From Pseudomonadota bacterium (GTDB lineage: Bacteria > Pseudomonadota > Alphaproteobacteria > Rhizobiales > Devosiaceae), in NCBI GenBank assembly GCA_023427545.1, contig JAEZBF010000233.1, positions 1 to 13,713 on the forward strand: a stretch of 13,713 nt of DNA, given 5' to 3'. Positions within the stretch are counted from its first letter, which is position 1, and every line of letters begins with the position of its first letter. The notes under the pieces are model-generated. The model worked only from the letters and a program-made list of their open reading frames with translations, was not told the DNA's origin and searched no databases. Made by a program: the position numbers and the translations under genes. Of the stretch, positions 13,157-13,713 are shown piece after piece.

Positions 13157-13713
13157 CTAGGTCGTCAACCCGAGCTCGCCTGCCGTTCGCGCAAGGTCGA
13201 GGCGGAGCTCCGAGGTGACTTCCAGCGCCTTATCCTCCCGCGCAGAGGTGCCTTCGGCAGGAGCCCAGGCCTCAATCGTGGCATCGCGCCGACGGATCAA
13301 CTCCGCAATCTCGGACGCGTAGAGGCGCAGGACAGCGCTCAGCCAACGGTTGGTGAGGTAGGAGGGCTGGGGCACCTGCATGTCGAAGCTGCCCAATAGC
13401 GGAATGCTTTCCTCGGCCGAAAGCCAGCTGTCTCCGACCACCCACTGGTTGACGGTGAAGAGGCGGACCAGCTTGCCGTACGCATCGACGCCGACTGCGA
13501 CGAGGTGGTGCACCGGGCCATCCCGGCCGCCCGAGCGCATGAAGCAGTGGAAGTGCCCGTGCTCGTTCTCGGCCGGCGGGATATGGCAGTGATAGTACCA
13601 CTGGCTGCCAGAGGCTGGATCGTAGACGTCGCCCGGCGGATAGTGCCTCCAGGCAGCGACCGGCGCATCGCGCAGCGTGGCGGTGAGCACGTTCTCACCG
13701 CCCTTGGCTAGGA
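13157..13713 (-). CDS. DUF6969-like conserved hypothetical protein (partial, 5' end off the right edge)
   Basis: 184 residues are visible, ending at TAG. The frame is open to the window edge and a GTG at 13690 lies inside conserved-looking sequence (LAKGGENVL precedes it), so the true start is probably outside. Visible features are HYPPGDVYDP, a Tyr/His-rich segment (QWYYHCHIPP), then HGHFHCFMR, VHHLVAVGVDAYG, LFTVNQWVVGD and a C-terminal helical region. The His cluster could bind a metal but no enzyme class is recognised. The match to DUF6969 is from memory of the family's YDP...YYH.H...HGHFH pattern. The role is unknown, and nothing links it to the sugar locus. Confidence 0.65.
   Translation of the reverse strand, partial: LAKGGENVLTATLRDAPVAAWRHYPPGDVYDPASGSQWYYHCHIPPAENEHGHFHCFMRSGGRDGPVHHLVAVGVDAYGKLVRLFTVNQWVVGDSWLSAEESIPLLGSFDMQVPQPSYLTNRWLSAVLRLYASEIAELIRRRDATIEAWAPAEGTSAREDKALEVTSELRLDLARTAGELGLTT

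Noticed and set aside
1..13713. CRISPR array, IS element, tRNA or prophage signal
   Set aside because: No spaced direct repeats, transposase or integrase motifs, tRNA-like cloverleaf or terminal inverted repeats were seen by eye on either strand.

Overview
This is a GC-rich window with long antisense shadow frames. It carries a tightly packed sugar-catabolism locus of the kind found in alphaproteobacteria, probably Hyphomicrobiales (rhizobia, Devosia, Kaistia and relatives). That placement rests on gene style only: a TRAP transporter next to a rhamnose-mutarotase homologue, CUT1 ABC transport without its own ATPase, a LacI regulator, and a DUF6969-type protein. No rRNA, tRNA, IS element, integrase or CRISPR array was seen.

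Layout. (1) Positions 1-772 are the edge of another locus. A TRAP solute-binding protein (minus strand, cut by the left edge) is divergent from an L-rhamnose mutarotase homologue, and a TTTGATCAAA palindrome overlaps the likely promoter of the TRAP gene. (2) Positions 798-10435 are the core. On the minus strand, in transcription order: a SIS-domain phosphosugar protein, a NagA-like deacetylase and a neutral-ceramidase-family protein (operon A); then a sugar-binding protein, two ABC permeases and an AGE-family epimerase (operon B); then a NagB-like deaminase. A LacI-family regulator is divergent from operon A. (3) A Gfo/Idh/MocA oxidoreductase converges on lacI and shares a CTAG with its stop codon. 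(4) Positions 11545-13713 hold apparently unrelated genes: a membrane-anchored protein with two SH3b domains and a DUF6969-like protein cut by the right edge.

The strongest non-coding signal is a 14-bp palindrome, TGCAACCGGTTGCA, found at 1599-1612, 6081-6094 (last base G) and 9360-9373. Each copy lies just upstream of one transcription unit of the core. At 9360 and 6081 it fills the spacer between a good -35 and a plausible -10, a classic LacI-family repression arrangement. The window therefore appears to hold one self-contained LacI regulon.

Proposed physiology (inference): the binding protein and permeases import an amino sugar or its glycoside, powered by an ATPase encoded elsewhere. AGE, SIS, NagA-like and NagB-like proteins isomerise, deacylate and deaminate it. 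The ceramidase-family protein may be a second metal-dependent amidase or hydrolase acting on an N-acyl or related linkage. It keeps the metal-site motifs of the family but has Asn where ceramidases have the catalytic Ser. The NagB homologue also departs from the classical active site. No sugar kinase is encoded here, so the phosphorylation step and the true substrate are open.
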